From: Peptococcaceae bacterium BRH_c8a
Lineage (GTDB): Bacteria; Bacillota; Desulfotomaculia; Desulfotomaculales; Desulfallaceae
DNA: 64,000 bases
NCBI GenBank assembly: GCA_000961575.1
Contig: LADP01000005.1
Location: 124,001-188,000, forward strand
Reading direction: 5' to 3'
Positions 9,017-18,105 of the stretch are shown here, one piece after another. A program made the translations under genes and the position numbers. Positions within the stretch are counted from its first letter, which is position 1; every line of letters begins with the position of its first letter. The notes beneath the pieces are model-generated. The model made no database searches. It was not told where the DNA came from and was given only the letters and a program-made list of their open reading frames with translations.

Positions 9017-9205
9017 GAATTATTTATCAATTGATAGTGGATGTATGCAGCCATAAAGTGGTATTTACTTCGGGGATACCGTTATGGTAACCGGGTTAAA
9101 TTAAAAAGCACGGTGAAAAGAACTTGGTGGGAGGTGTCAATAATAGATAAAAAACGTGTGCAAGGTAAAATTAAGGAAAAGGGTCAAAAAGATGGAGAAA
9201 ACAAC

Positions 9206-9346
9206 ATGAAGAATCTATCCCGTACAATTAACGCATCCCGGGCATTTAGAAATCTGCCCCCTGAATTGACCATGGGCAAGGAATATGACGGGGGACTCGG
9301 GGCAGATCAAACTTCCATAGTAGGCGGGCCGGGTGAAGATTTATAG
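9206..9346 (+). CDS. Small hypothetical protein
   Basis: 46 residues from the ATG at 9206, which has GGAG eight bases upstream; the open frame reaches back to 9041 without another well-placed ribosome site. The sequence is polar and ends GGLGADQTSIVGGPGEDL, with no membrane segment, cysteine or recognised motif. It is divergent from the DUF421 gene. It may be a real small protein, but only the start context supports it. Confidence 0.4.
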   Translation: MKNLSRTINASRAFRNLPPELTMGKEYDGGLGADQTSIVGGPGEDL

Positions 9347-9408
9347 TTTTTTGGATGACAGCTTATGCCGCTACGCGACACCATTAAAAAGATGAAATCC
9401 GCTTGGAT

Positions 9409-9469
9409 TGTCAATTTGAACGCAGTGAAGAATTTTTGTTTAAGATCCTTCGCTACGCTCAGGATGACA
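9409..9469. repeat. Imperfect palindrome of a dispersed intergenic repeat
   Basis: The left arm TGTCAATTTGAACGCAGTGA and the complement of the right arm, TGTCATCCTGAGCGTAGCGA, agree at most positions. The same right-arm sequence occurs in degraded form at 5684-5709. The rest of the 274-base gap 9347-9620 holds only the terminator below. Confidence 0.6.
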
Positions 9470-9517
9470 CCCCAAATAGTAATTTCAGGGTAGATAAACC
9501 GGTATTACTTTAAGCAT

Positions 9518-9553
9518 AAAAAAGACCCGCCACTGTAGAACCAGGACGGGTCT
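9518..9553 (-). terminator. Rho-independent terminator of the enoyl-CoA hydratase gene
   Basis: Stem AGACCCG(C) at 9523-9530 pairs with 9546-9553. On the minus strand the hairpin is followed by a run of six T, as expected for a transcript arriving from the hydratase gene 67 bases away. Confidence 0.8.
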
Positions 9554-9620
9554 AAAATATTAGGCGCCGGGGGGCGGCCCGCTAATTTATTATTACAATA
9601 ATTATTTACAATGAAAAAAA

Positions 9621-10400
9621 TTACTTGAATTGCGGTTTTCTTTTCTCCAGGAAAGCTTTAATTCCCTCTTGGAAATCGCTGTCGGACCAGGCCATCAACT
9701 GCAGCGAGGCTTCAGACTCCAACTGTGCATCCAGGGTGTTGTATTGACTTAGCTTAAGCATCCGCTTAATGTAGCGCAGTGCCCGCTGCGGGCCGGCGGC
9801 CAGTTTTTCTGCCAGTCCCATAGCTTCTGCCATTAAATGCTCTTCTGTAACTACCCGGTTATAAATTCCCATTTCGCACGCTTCCGTTGCGTTTAGCATC
9901 CGCCCTGTGAGCATTAATTCGGCTGCTCGTTGATAACCAACAACCCGGGGTAAAAACCACGATGCCCCGCTGTCGGGCACGGCAGCGATGTGCACAAAGT
10001 TTGGTGCAAAGGATGATTTTTCAGAGGCAATGACTAAATCACAAGCCATGGCTACCGCGGTACCCGCGCCTGCTGCCACACCGTTGACCGCCGCGATGAT
10101 GGGCTTTTCAAATTGATTTAGAACTTTGATAATTTTGGCAGCGTTATCAAGAATTTCGCGCTTTTTCAGATTGTCCGCAGCAGCCATTAGCCAGGTCAGG
10201 TCTCCGCCGGCGCAGAAAGCTTTGCCGGATCCGGTAACCACCAGCACCCGAACGCTGTCAGCCTGCCCCGCCGCCTGCAGGGCCCGGTGAAAATCGGTGG
10301 CCAATTCTAGGTTAATGGCATTAAAACTGGCGGGCCTGTTTAAAGTGACCAGGGCCACCCCGTTTTCTTTAACCTCAAAACTAATAGTCTTAAATTCCAA
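9621..10400 (-). CDS. Enoyl-CoA hydratase/isomerase family protein
   Basis: About 259 residues of crotonase fold. Diagnostic segments are VALVTLNRPASFNAI near the N-terminus, GKAFCAGGDLTWL (oxyanion-hole strand), AAVNGVAAGAGTAVAMACDLVIAS and the C-terminal FQEGIKAFLEKRKPQF. A TTG at 10400 is preferred because AGAAGGTG lies eight bases upstream and it gives the usual short family N-terminus; an ATG at 10439 is possible but would overlap the palindrome at 10421-10438. The reaction is likely hydration or isomerisation of an enoyl-CoA in fatty- or aromatic-acid breakdown. The terminator at 9518-9553 ends the unit. The catalytic Glu pair of classical hydratases is not clearly aligned, so the exact reaction is open. 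Confidence 0.85.
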   Translation of the reverse strand: MEFKTISFEVKENGVALVTLNRPASFNAINLELATDFHRALQAAGQADSVRVLVVTGSGKAFCAGGDLTWLMAAADNLKKREILDNAAKIIKVLNQFEKPIIAAVNGVAAGAGTAVAMACDLVIASEKSSFAPNFVHIAAVPDSGASWFLPRVVGYQRAAELMLTGRMLNATEACEMGIYNRVVTEEHLMAEAMGLAEKLAAGPQRALRYIKRMLKLSQYNTLDAQLESEASLQLMAWSDSDFQEGIKAFLEKRKPQFK

Positions 10401-10420
10401 ATAAACACCTTCTCTCTTGC

Positions 10421-10438
10421 TGAATAAACATTCATTCA
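10421..10438. promoter_or_regulatory. Putative TetR/FadR-type operator at the enoyl-CoA hydratase start
   Basis: TGAATAAACATTCATTCA is an 18-base imperfect palindrome just upstream of the chosen start. Its half-site TGAATRAA resembles operators of FadR-type TetR repressors of fatty-acid degradation in Firmicutes. Binding is inferred. Confidence 0.45.
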
Positions 10439-10507
10439 TATTTATTTAATTAGCCGGATGTGAAAGATTTCCTGCCTGTGTTAATAAATTCGAAGGTTTT
10501 AAAGTCT

Positions 10508-11581
10508 TTATTCAGGTATATTGGGCAGGTTGGTTAGGCATCCTTGATAATTTTTTAAGATATAATTTTCAGGGTTTTTTTCCTGTATATAATAATCAGG
10601 CATAAGTGGGATTTTGCCAATGTTGGTAGCTACAACGTACATTGGTTGGGCTAGACCGGTTGTATGACCTCTCAGGGTATCCCGAATTAATTCAGCGCCT
10701 TTTTCCACAGGGGTACGAAAGTGGTCGATACCCGGTGCCGGTTCACAGTAAAATACATAATAAGGCCTGATTCGAACTGTTAATAGTTTTTGATGTAAAT
10801 CTTTAAATGATTTTGGATCGTCATTTATTCCTTTCAACAATACCGCCTGATTACCGACGTTTACCCCACAGGAAAGGAGATCATATACTGCCCTGGCTGT
10901 AAATTCAGTAATTTCTTTGGCATGATTACACTGGGTGTTTAGCCAAATGGGAACCCTATGAAATCCCCCGAGAACTTTAAGTAAGCCTTTTGTAATTCTC
11001 TGTGGAAGCACAATGGGAACCCGACTACCAAACCGGATCATTTGGATATGTGGGATTTCTCTTAATTTAGCGATTAGGTATTCAATTTTGTCATCCGTAA
11101 GCAATAAAGGGTCTCCACCGGTGATTAAAACATCCCTTATTTCAGAATGTTCCCTAATCCAGCCCAGCCCTTCATCAATATCAAAACGTAATTGTAATGA
11201 TTCGTCCACTACCAGTTCCTTGCGAAAACAATGTCTACAATAATTAGCACAGATATTCATTACAGTAAAAGCAATACGATCTTTATATTGTCTGGCTATT
11301 GTATCCGGTCTGTTCTCTTCATTGGAACGGTTTTCCTTGTAGATCAAGTAATTTTTAATCCCATAGCGGTTTTGTTTCTCTTGCAAAGAGGGAATAACCT
11401 GTTTCCTGATTGGACAGTTGGGGTTATCCTTATCCATTAATTGAGCAAAGTAAGGGGTTGTGCCCCACTTGGTTTTGGTGTTATTGATGGCTTCTATTTC
11501 CTTTGCTGTCAAGTTAATAATTTGCTCCAATTTTTCAATACTGTTGACTTGGTTTTGCATTTGGTATTGCCATTCTTCCAC
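10508..11581 (-). CDS. KamA-family radical SAM aminomutase-like protein
   Basis: 357 residues. The radical-SAM cluster motif CANYCRHC (Cys111, Cys115, Cys118) and blocks VLITGGDPLLLTDDKIEYL, GVNVGNQAVLLKGIND and HFRTPVEKG place it with lysine 2,3-aminomutases, which move an amino group using SAM, PLP and a [4Fe-4S] cluster. It is about 60 residues shorter than clostridial lysine 2,3-aminomutase. The two Asp residues that bind the lysine side chain in the clostridial enzyme (CDLS and VDAP segments) are here CEPAPG and VATNIG, so the substrate is probably not lysine. It stands alone, with an amino-acid uptake operon divergent to it. Confidence 0.82.
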   Translation of the reverse strand: MEEWQYQMQNQVNSIEKLEQIINLTAKEIEAINNTKTKWGTTPYFAQLMDKDNPNCPIRKQVIPSLQEKQNRYGIKNYLIYKENRSNEENRPDTIARQYKDRIAFTVMNICANYCRHCFRKELVVDESLQLRFDIDEGLGWIREHSEIRDVLITGGDPLLLTDDKIEYLIAKLREIPHIQMIRFGSRVPIVLPQRITKGLLKVLGGFHRVPIWLNTQCNHAKEITEFTARAVYDLLSCGVNVGNQAVLLKGINDDPKSFKDLHQKLLTVRIRPYYVFYCEPAPGIDHFRTPVEKGAELIRDTLRGHTTGLAQPMYVVATNIGKIPLMPDYYIQEKNPENYILKNYQGCLTNLPNIPE

Positions 11582-11765
11582 GATTAATCCCCCTTAATTT
11601 GGATCATGTTTATAGCCTTTATGACCATGGATATTTCTACAGGCTAATATCCTTATCCTACCCAAGTATGCAAAATAATTCGGAATTTGATTTTAGATAA
11701 AGGGTTTTTCTATTAAAAACAGAATATTTATATATTAAATTGCTCAAAAAACGGGAGGAATGTAA

Positions 11766-12581
11766 ATGAAGTTATTTAAAAAACTGTTTTTATTGGTTGT
11801 TGTTTTAGCACTGGTCTTTGGGCTTACTGCCTGTGGTTCCACAGCGGAAAAAGATACCGCGAGTGGTGATGCCGACAATAAAGACGTTGCAAAAATTGTC
11901 GTGGGCTGTGATACCAGCTTTGTCCCCTTTGAATTTCTTAATGAGTCAACTGGAGAATATGAAGGTTTTGATATAGATATGTGGGATGCTATTGCCCAGG
12001 AACTTGGCGTGGAATATGAGTTAAAGCCCATGGACTTTAACGGTTTAATTCCCGCACTGCAATCAGGGTCAATAGATGTAGCTATTGCCGGGATGACCAT
12101 TAAGGATGAACGCAAGGAAAAAGTTGATTTTGCCAGGGCTTATTACGATGCCGGTCTGATGGTTCTTGTGCGTGCGGATAACGAAGACATCAAGGGTGTA
12201 GATGACCTGAACGGAAAAGTTGTAACTACCAAAACTGGTACAACAAGTTACGATTATTCAATTGCAGTTGAAGGCGTTAAAGAAGTAAAACCATTCCCCA
12301 ATATTGACGGGGCCTACCTGGAACTAATTAATGGTGGTGCCGATGCTGTTATTTTCGATTCACCCAACGTCCTTTATTTTGCTGCCAATAAGGGTAAAGA
12401 CAGGGTTAAACCCGTTGGCGAGTTACTGGATGGTCAGCAGTATGGTATAGCGTTCCCTAAGGGAAGCGCACTAGTTGAGGATGTAAATACAGTGCTGGAA
12501 GAAATGTTTGTTAATGGAAAATACGATGAAATTTACGAAAAATGGTTCGGTCAAAAGCCTTTAAGTATACCAAGCGCATAA
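11766..12581 (+). CDS. Polar amino-acid ABC transporter substrate-binding lipoprotein
   Basis: 271 residues. A lipoprotein signal with lipobox LTAC (Cys23) targets it to the outer face of the membrane. The mature part has the family-3 solute-binding layout: VGCDTSFVPFEF near the N-terminus, GFDIDMWDAIAQELG, GMTIKDERKEKVDFA and the C-terminal YDEIYEKWFG. It should deliver glutamine, glutamate, arginine or a similar polar amino acid to the permease and ATPase downstream. The ATG at 11766 has GGGAGGA seven bases upstream. A strong hairpin at 12604-12638 separates it from the permease gene, a common way to make more binding protein than permease. Confidence 0.92.
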   Translation: MKLFKKLFLLVVVLALVFGLTACGSTAEKDTASGDADNKDVAKIVVGCDTSFVPFEFLNESTGEYEGFDIDMWDAIAQELGVEYELKPMDFNGLIPALQSGSIDVAIAGMTIKDERKEKVDFARAYYDAGLMVLVRADNEDIKGVDDLNGKVVTTKTGTTSYDYSIAVEGVKEVKPFPNIDGAYLELINGGADAVIFDSPNVLYFAANKGKDRVKPVGELLDGQQYGIAFPKGSALVEDVNTVLEEMFVNGKYDEIYEKWFGQKPLSIPSA

Positions 12582-12603
12582 TACGTTCTGCATTCAAAGT
12601 GTG

Positions 12604-12640
12604 AAAAAGCGTAACACGCGGTTGTTGTTACGCTTTTTTT
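12604..12640 (+). terminator. Attenuating terminator between binding-protein and permease genes
   Basis: Perfect 13-base arms (12604-12616 and 12626-12638) with a 9-base loop and a run of T. It lies inside an apparent operon, so partial read-through is expected. Confidence 0.85.
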
Positions 12641-12678
12641 CTTGACGCTGACATAAATTAATTAGCGAGGTGTTACTG

Positions 12679-13359
12679 GTGCTTGAGAACCTGAACCTGG
12701 ATTGGAGTATTCCCATTAACTCGATGCCGCTGCTATTAAGCGGGATCAAATGGACTATAATTATTGCTGCCGTCGGCCTTTTTTTTGGTTTTATAATTGG
12801 TGCTGTCGTAGGTTTGGGCCGGACATCAAAGAACAAATTACTATTTTGGTTATCTACTATTTATGTTGAAGCTATTCGGGGGACACCCATACTTGTCCAG
12901 GCCCTTTACTTATATTTTGGGGTTAATCAGGTCTTACAGCAAACTGTTGGTTTTAGAATTGGCAGTGAAACGGCGGGGATTATTGCCATTGCCATTAACT
13001 CCGGTGCTTATATCGCCGAGATTGTACGAGGTTCGATTCAATCCATAGAAAAAGGTCAGGTGGAAGCGGGTAGATCATTAGGATTAAGTAGTTTTAAAAC
13101 TTTTTACTACATTGTGTGGCCACAGGCTTTTAAAAGAATGATTCCTCCGTTGGGCAACCAGTTTATCATTAGCTTAAAAGACACATCACTTTTTGCTGTG
13201 ATCGCAGTAGGTGAATTACTCAGGCAAGGGCAAATGGTTGTAGCCACAACATTTGCTGCTTTTGAAATTTATACTGTGGTCGGACTGCTATACTTGGTTC
13301 TTACTCTGACAATCTCGTTAGTCTTGAGAAGAATTGAACGGAGGTTGGAAGTGGATTGA
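12679..13359 (+). CDS. Polar amino-acid ABC transporter permease
   Basis: 226 residues with about five membrane segments. The EAA loop reads [22 protein letters not shown] (about residues 130-152), and [12 protein letters not shown] is the typical HisM/GlnP signature. The GTG at 12679 is preferred to the GTG at 12670 because GCGAGG then lies eight bases upstream. The stop codon overlaps the start of the ATPase gene, giving translational coupling. It forms the membrane channel of the uptake system with the preceding binding protein. Confidence 0.92.
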   Translation: MLENLNLDWSIPINSMPLLLSGIKWTIIIAAVGLFFGFIIGAVVGLGRTSKNKLLFWLSTIYVEAIRGTPILVQALYLYFGVNQVLQQTVGFRIGSETAGIIAIAINSGAYIAEIVRGSIQSIEKGQVEAGRSLGLSSFKTFYYIVWPQAFKRMIPPLGNQFIISLKDTSLFAVIAVGELLRQGQMVVATTFAAFEIYTVVGLLYLVLTLTISLVLRRIERRLEVD

Positions 13360-14081
13360 TCATCACAGTCGATAATCTGCATAAAAAATTCGGTGACTTA
13401 GAGGTTCTCAGGGGTATTGATTGCCAGGTCGAGGAAAGAGAAGTTGTTTGCGTGATCGGCCCTTCCGGCTCCGGCAAAAGTACTTTTTTACGGTGTCTAA
13501 ACTTACTGGAAAGCGTGACGTCCGGGAAAATTGTCATTGCCGGACACGATTTGACAGATCCAAAAACAAATATCAACCAGGTCAGAACTGAAGTGGGGAT
13601 GGTATTCCAGCAATTTAACCTTTTTCCACATATGACAGCGTTGCAAAACGTAACCCTGGCGCCAGTAAAAGGTCGCGGTCACTCCAAAGAAAAAGCAGAA
13701 CAGGAGGCATTGGCTCTTTTAGATAAGGTAGGTTTATCTGATAAAGCCCATGTTCACCCCAGCAGGCTTTCCGGCGGGCAAATGCAAAGGGTTGCCATTG
13801 CCCGGGCCCTGGCCATGAATCCTAAGATTATGTTATTCGATGAACCAACGTCGGCCCTTGATCCAGAATTGGTGGGCGAGGTATTGGAAGTCATGAAGGA
13901 TTTGGCCGTTGAGGGAATGACAATGGTAGTGGTGACTCATGAGATGGGGTTTGCCAGGGAAGTGGCAGACCGGGTAATTTTTATGGATTTCGGTGTTATT
14001 GTTGAAGAAAATGCACCTGAGAAAATCTTTAGTAACCCTCAGAACGAACGAACAAAAGCATTTTTAAACAAGATACTTTAA
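13356..14081 (+). CDS. Polar amino-acid ABC transporter ATP-binding protein
   Basis: 241 residues, starting at TTG and overlapping the permease stop by four bases, with GGAGG about ten bases upstream. Walker A is GPSGSGKST (35-43), the signature is [10 protein letters not shown] (from 138), Walker B is IMLFDEP (158-164), and the switch His is in VVTHEMGFA. Length and motifs match GlnQ-type ATPases. It energises import by the adjacent permease. It is the last gene of the three-gene operon; 44 bases separate it from a convergent MFS gene. Confidence 0.93.
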   Translation: MIITVDNLHKKFGDLEVLRGIDCQVEEREVVCVIGPSGSGKSTFLRCLNLLESVTSGKIVIAGHDLTDPKTNINQVRTEVGMVFQQFNLFPHMTALQNVTLAPVKGRGHSKEKAEQEALALLDKVGLSDKAHVHPSRLSGGQMQRVAIARALAMNPKIMLFDEPTSALDPELVGEVLEVMKDLAVEGMTMVVVTHEMGFAREVADRVIFMDFGVIVEENAPEKIFSNPQNERTKAFLNKIL

Positions 14082-14125
14082 CTAACTCCCCATGAATTCG
14101 GGGCCATAACGGACTGAGCCTGGAA

Positions 14126-15343
14126 TCATTCAACGTTCAATATGTGTGACCGGCGGGCTAGTTGTTCACGGTTTGGCAGCAGTAATGCCAATAACAGGCC
14201 GATTACCGGGAACAGCATCATCACGTGGAATACAGCCGGCAGGCCCCAATGGTCTGCCACCCAACCCAGAACGGTTGCTCCAACTCCTCCCATGCCGATG
14301 GCAAATCCAAGCACCAGCCCCGAGGCCAAACCGACGTTGCCCGGTAGTAATTCCTGGGCAAAAACCACAGTTACGGCAAAGGTGGAGATAGCCGCAAAGC
14401 CGGCCAGGGCCACCAATGCCACCAGCATAATGCCCTCGGTTTTGGTAAACAGGTACAGTAGGGGTACCAATAGGGACATAGAGGTTACAATAACGGTTTT
14501 TAGGCCCCAACGATCCGCCGCCGGCCCACCCGCCAGGGTGCCGAAAACTCCGGCAAAAAGGAATATGGATGTAAGTGTTGCCGCTTGAGCTTCACTATGC
14601 TGCAGGTGATGGACGTAATACTGGGGCAGAAAGGTGACCATGCCGAAGTGGGTAAAAGAACGCATGATGACCACCGTAACAAGAAGTGCCACTGGAGCAA
14701 ACAGGAACCAGGCGCTGACCCCGGGTGTATTTAGGGCTTGGTTTTGCTTGTTGGTCTTCGCGTGTCGTGGGGTTGTAGCTGCAGTAGTGTCTCCGGTGAA
14801 ACTGGCCAAGTAAAGCCACAAAATGGCGGCCATAGTGCCGTTAATAACAAAAAAACCAGCTGACCCGCCCAGGCCAGCCAGGCCGAAGAAAAAGCTGGCC
14901 AGAATCGGGCCGGCTGCAAAACCAAGATTCCCACCTACTGAAAACATGGACATTCCTGACGCTTTTCTGTCGCCGCTGGCCAAACGGGCGAATTTGGAAC
15001 CCTCCGGGTGAAAAGCAGCCACACCCAAGCCACTTACCAGCGCCGCCAGAAGCAAAGTGGGAAAGTTAGGACTGAAACCGGTAAACGCCATGCCGAGCCC
15101 GGCGATTAGACAACCCGCTGGAACCAGCCAGGCAGCCCGAAAACGATCACTTAAGATGCCGAAGATAGGTTGTATAACCGAGGAACTAAGATTGAAGGCC
15201 AACATCACCATACCTACCTGTAGCTGAGTCAAAGCAAACACTGGTTGTAGAAACACCAACATAATAGGCAGGGCCCCCTGATTAATATCGGTTATGCTAT
15301 GACCAGTGCCCAGAAGCGCTAGGGCTTTTTTATTCATTTTCAT
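14126..15343 (-). CDS. MFS transporter, fosmidomycin-resistance (Fsr)-like
   Basis: 405 residues with about twelve membrane helices. The N-terminus GTGHSITDINQGALPIM and the loop QPIFGILSDRFRAAW resemble the Fsr subgroup of the major facilitator superfamily, which exports drugs or metabolites by proton antiport. The segment GGPAADRWGLKTVI is the equivalent loop in the second half. Two Met codons three residues apart make the exact start uncertain. The GGGGTCAG palindrome at 15430-15486 lies upstream. The real substrate is unknown. Confidence 0.85.
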   Translation of the reverse strand: MKMNKKALALLGTGHSITDINQGALPIMLVFLQPVFALTQLQVGMVMLAFNLSSSVIQPIFGILSDRFRAAWLVPAGCLIAGLGMAFTGFSPNFPTLLLAALVSGLGVAAFHPEGSKFARLASGDRKASGMSMFSVGGNLGFAAGPILASFFFGLAGLGGSAGFFVINGTMAAILWLYLASFTGDTTAATTPRHAKTNKQNQALNTPGVSAWFLFAPVALLVTVVIMRSFTHFGMVTFLPQYYVHHLQHSEAQAATLTSIFLFAGVFGTLAGGPAADRWGLKTVIVTSMSLLVPLLYLFTKTEGIMLVALVALAGFAAISTFAVTVVFAQELLPGNVGLASGLVLGFAIGMGGVGATVLGWVADHWGLPAVFHVMMLFPVIGLLLALLLPNREQLARRSHILNVE

Positions 15344-15429
15344 GACCAGTTAGCCTCTTTTCGACGAAATGTATAAAAGTATATTTTACCTATGTATTTC
15401 AATCATCATTGGCAAATCCCTGCTAATTT

Positions 15430-15486
15430 AAACGGGGTCAGGATTTTAACCTATTAACTTAATAAGTTAAAATCCTGACCCCGTTT
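15430..15486. repeat. Palindrome with GGGGTCAG ends, second copy
   Basis: Perfect 21-base arms at 15430-15450 and 15466-15486 around a 15-base AT-rich centre. The outer part AAACGGGGTCAGG shares GGGGTCAGG with the elements at 4269-4360 and 25016-25039, while the inner part differs. It lies between the MFS gene start and the end of the ferritin-like gene, both leftward. Confidence 0.88.
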
Positions 15487-15499
15487 TTATGGTTTACTC

Positions 15500-16057
15500 C
15501 TACTTTGGGTTGCAGTACTTATTCATGGCTTCGGTGAATAACTTGAGGTGATGCTCCTCGTCCATGATAATTCTCTCCAGCATCTCTACGATATGGGGAT
15601 CCCTGATTAAACGCTGGTGTTCACGGTAGTTGGCGATGGCCGCTTTTTCTGCCGCCACGTCGGCGGCCAAACGGTCGCACAGGGCGGTTCCGTAATAAAC
15701 GTAGTCGGCGCACCAGTATGTCTGCTTGTTAGTAGTAAGAGTGCGCAACTGGGGATCCACCCCCAGCAAACGGATGGTTTCACCCAGCATCTCCAGGTGC
15801 CACATTTCGATAATGGATAGACACTCTTCCAATTCCGCAAGGTCCGGGTACCTTTCCTCAAACATGATATGGTGGTGGAAATACTGGTTAATGGCGGTAG
15901 TTTCACTGACCTGACCGGCGTAATCCTCTAATAAAAGCTCGGCATAAAAACGGTTGGGCCTTTGCACCTTTACCTCTGGATATGGAACTGGCAAGGCACA
16001 CCACCTACGGATGTGCTCGTTTTGGGAACCGTTCCTTGTTTTTTGTTCCGCTGCCAA
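15500..16057 (-). CDS. Ferritin-like (diiron four-helix) domain protein
   Basis: 185 residues starting at TTG, with AGGGGTG seven bases upstream. Four helices carry ligands in the ferritin pattern: Glu in VSETTAINQYF, Glu-x-x-His in IIEMWHLEM, Glu in VAAEKAAIANYREH, and Glu-Glu-x-His in IIMDEEHHLKLF. This matches rubrerythrin/ferritin-like proteins, probably binding a diiron or dimanganese centre. It lacks a rubredoxin domain. A role in peroxide or metal handling is inferred; it could also be a spore-coat-associated manganese-catalase relative. Confidence 0.78.
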   Translation of the reverse strand: MAAEQKTRNGSQNEHIRRWCALPVPYPEVKVQRPNRFYAELLLEDYAGQVSETTAINQYFHHHIMFEERYPDLAELEECLSIIEMWHLEMLGETIRLLGVDPQLRTLTTNKQTYWCADYVYYGTALCDRLAADVAAEKAAIANYREHQRLIRDPHIVEMLERIIMDEEHHLKLFTEAMNKYCNPK

Positions 16058-16134
16058 TAAGAATCACCCCTTGCAATGTATATTATACAGGTTTATTTGC
16101 AAGGGTTATTAATTATGTGCTATGGCCACATTAT

Positions 16135-16641
16135 TTATTGGGCTGGAGCGTTGTCAAACAGCCTTTTAATAAAAGGCAAAAGATCAACGGGCCTTACAAT
16201 ACCAATAACCTCATTTTGATCATCAACCACTGGGACAATAGTAATACGCCGTTTGATGATAATCTCTGCTGCCTTGGCCGGGGGGTCGTTTTCATGGACA
16301 TGAACTTCCACCAGCGGCCGGATGCATTTCTTTAACGGGGTATCTTTGATTAACTGCACCCCTTCCCAGTAAAATAAGCCGGGTCTGGCATAGTTAAACA
16401 CCCCCAACCACCCGCCAGCCTTGGGTGCCAGGTTGCTAAATGCCTCAAACACACTGCGCAGGGTTAAAAAACCAGCAATTTTCTTATCATCGTTCATTAC
16501 CACAATCCAGCGGTAGCCCTTAGTTTTAGCAGTTGAATGCATCATGTTAACGGCCTCTTCCAGGGTTACATTGTGGTTTACTTTGGGGTAGTCGGAAAAA
16601 GGGATCATATAATCCCTAATCACTTCCGCCTGCTCTTGCAT
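16135..16641 (-). CDS. CBS-domain pair protein
   Basis: 168 residues made of two CBS domains (about 8-65, with VTLEEAVNMM, and 105-165, with KAAEIIIKRRITIVPVVD) separated by a linker of about 40 residues. CBS pairs bind adenosyl ligands and usually regulate other proteins; no effector domain is attached here. The ATG has GGAGGTG six bases upstream. Its partner is not evident; the leftward neighbour is the ferritin-like gene, 77 bases away. Confidence 0.85.
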   Translation of the reverse strand: MQEQAEVIRDYMIPFSDYPKVNHNVTLEEAVNMMHSTAKTKGYRWIVVMNDDKKIAGFLTLRSVFEAFSNLAPKAGGWLGVFNYARPGLFYWEGVQLIKDTPLKKCIRPLVEVHVHENDPPAKAAEIIIKRRITIVPVVDDQNEVIGIVRPVDLLPFIKRLFDNAPAQ

Positions 16642-16854
16642 GAGAGCACCTCCTTTAAGGCACGTTAAGTATTCTTTGATTCAATCTTATGCAAAATGCA
16701 ATGGAGCTGGCAATGGTTGTAACTTTGATGATTGTTTTTCGTGTTTAAAGGGTTTTAATCCGGTGTCGATTTTTTCACAAGGTTGTTATTTTACGCCTTG
16801 TGCTGTTCAATCTTTCTTAGTAACTGTCTAACCGGGACAGCACGCACAAGAAGA

Positions 16855-16883
16855 AGGGGTTGAAACGATTTTTTTCAACCCCT
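16855..16883 (-). terminator. Terminator downstream of the zinc alcohol dehydrogenase gene
   Basis: Arms AGGGGTTGAA (16855-16864) and complement (16874-16883) with a 9-base loop. On the minus strand a T/C-rich stretch follows. The rest of the 319-base gap 16642-16960 shows nothing I can support. Confidence 0.6.
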
Positions 16884-16960
16884 GTTAGAAAGCTTGCGGC
16901 CTGTTCTTAAGCAGTCCAAAGATTTTCCATTAGCTCAACACGGGATTTTTAACCTGCGTA

Positions 16961-18091
16961 TTAAGGTGATAGTATCACCTTAATACAGTTGTCTTTCTTT
17001 TCATCAAACAATGCGTATCCCTTTTCACCTTCGTCCAATTTCATCCGGTGGGTGATTATATCAGTGGCGTCTATTTTTCCTTCCCTGACCCATCCCAGCA
17101 GGTGATCCACGTATGCGGTGGCCGGGCACTGGCCCATCTTTAGCGTGATGTTGCGGCTGAAGAAGTCGCCCAGCGGGAACTGGTTGTATCGCAGGCCATA
17201 GACGCCCACCAAGGCCACCGTACCGGTCTTCCTGACCGCCTGAGCGGCCATAATGATGGCGGACATGGCACCGCCTTGCAATAACAGGGCCGTTTCAATC
17301 ATCTCTATGACGTTCATTTTGCCGTCCATGCCCACACAGTCAATAACCACGTCAGTGCCGCCGCGGGTAATTTCCTTGATATATCCGCCGGTGTTCTCGT
17401 GATCCTGGAAATTTATTGTTTCAACATTGTTATATTTTTTGGCATGCTCCAGCCGGTATCCGATGTAGTCTACGGCAATAACTCGCTCGGCCCCCAACAA
17501 CCAGGCGAATTTTTGGGCTAAAAGACCCACCGGCCCACAGCCCAACACAGTAACAGTGGAGCCTTGCTGAACACCGCCAATCAGGTTGCCCCAGTAGGCG
17601 GTGGGTAGGATGTCAGTCAGGAACAGCACTTGTTCGTCACTTAAGTCTTCGGGCACCTTTACCGGGCCTACGTTGGCGTAGGGAACTCTCAGGTACTCGG
17701 CTTGTCCCCCGGCGTAACCGCCGTAAGTTTCACTGTAACCGAAGATGCCCCCGGCTTCGCCATGAGGATTGGAATTACTGCACTGGCTGTAATAATCGTG
17801 TTCACAGTACCAACAATGCCCACAAGCGACAGGGAAGGGGATGACTACCCGGTCGCCCTGCTTAATTTCTTTAACGTCGGGGCCAACTTCTTCCACAATG
17901 CCCATGGTCTCGTGTCCCATAATGAAATTTGTCGGCATATTGGGCACCAGGCCGTGCACCAGGTGCAGGTCCGAACCGCATATGGCGGTGGAAGTGACCC
18001 GGATGATAGCGTCATCGGGCTTTTCTATTTTGGGGTCATGCACTTCTTTGACTTTAACATCTTTAACTCCCTGGTATGTTATAGCTTTCAT
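16961..18091 (-). CDS. Zinc-dependent alcohol dehydrogenase (formaldehyde dehydrogenase-like)
   Basis: 376 residues of the medium-chain dehydrogenase family. Catalytic zinc ligands are Cys38 (AICGSD) and His60-Glu61 (MGHE); the structural zinc site is Cys90, Cys93, Cys96 and Cys104 (ACGHCWYCEHDYYSQC). The nucleotide-binding motif is TVLGCGPVGLLA. The insertion after the GHE region and the central DILPTAYWG segment resemble the glutathione-independent formaldehyde dehydrogenase subgroup, so an NAD-linked alcohol or aldehyde oxidation is likely. The start has GGGAGGT a few bases upstream. The DUF2512 gene ends 14 bases before it on the same strand and may be co-transcribed. Confidence 0.88.
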   Translation of the reverse strand: MKAITYQGVKDVKVKEVHDPKIEKPDDAIIRVTSTAICGSDLHLVHGLVPNMPTNFIMGHETMGIVEEVGPDVKEIKQGDRVVIPFPVACGHCWYCEHDYYSQCSNSNPHGEAGGIFGYSETYGGYAGGQAEYLRVPYANVGPVKVPEDLSDEQVLFLTDILPTAYWGNLIGGVQQGSTVTVLGCGPVGLLAQKFAWLLGAERVIAVDYIGYRLEHAKKYNNVETINFQDHENTGGYIKEITRGGTDVVIDCVGMDGKMNVIEMIETALLLQGGAMSAIIMAAQAVRKTGTVALVGVYGLRYNQFPLGDFFSRNITLKMGQCPATAYVDHLLGWVREGKIDATDIITHRMKLDEGEKGYALFDEKKDNCIKVILSP

Positions 18092-18105
18092 TGTTACCTC
18101 CCGCT

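Noticed and set aside
14142..14588. 148-codon plus-strand ORF antisense to the MFS gene
   Set aside because: Translation is Pro/Ala/Thr/Asn-rich with no motif; opposite strand encodes a well-supported transporter.
16640..16831. 63-codon ORF in the gap before the alcohol dehydrogenase
   Set aside because: No ribosome site and no recognisable features.
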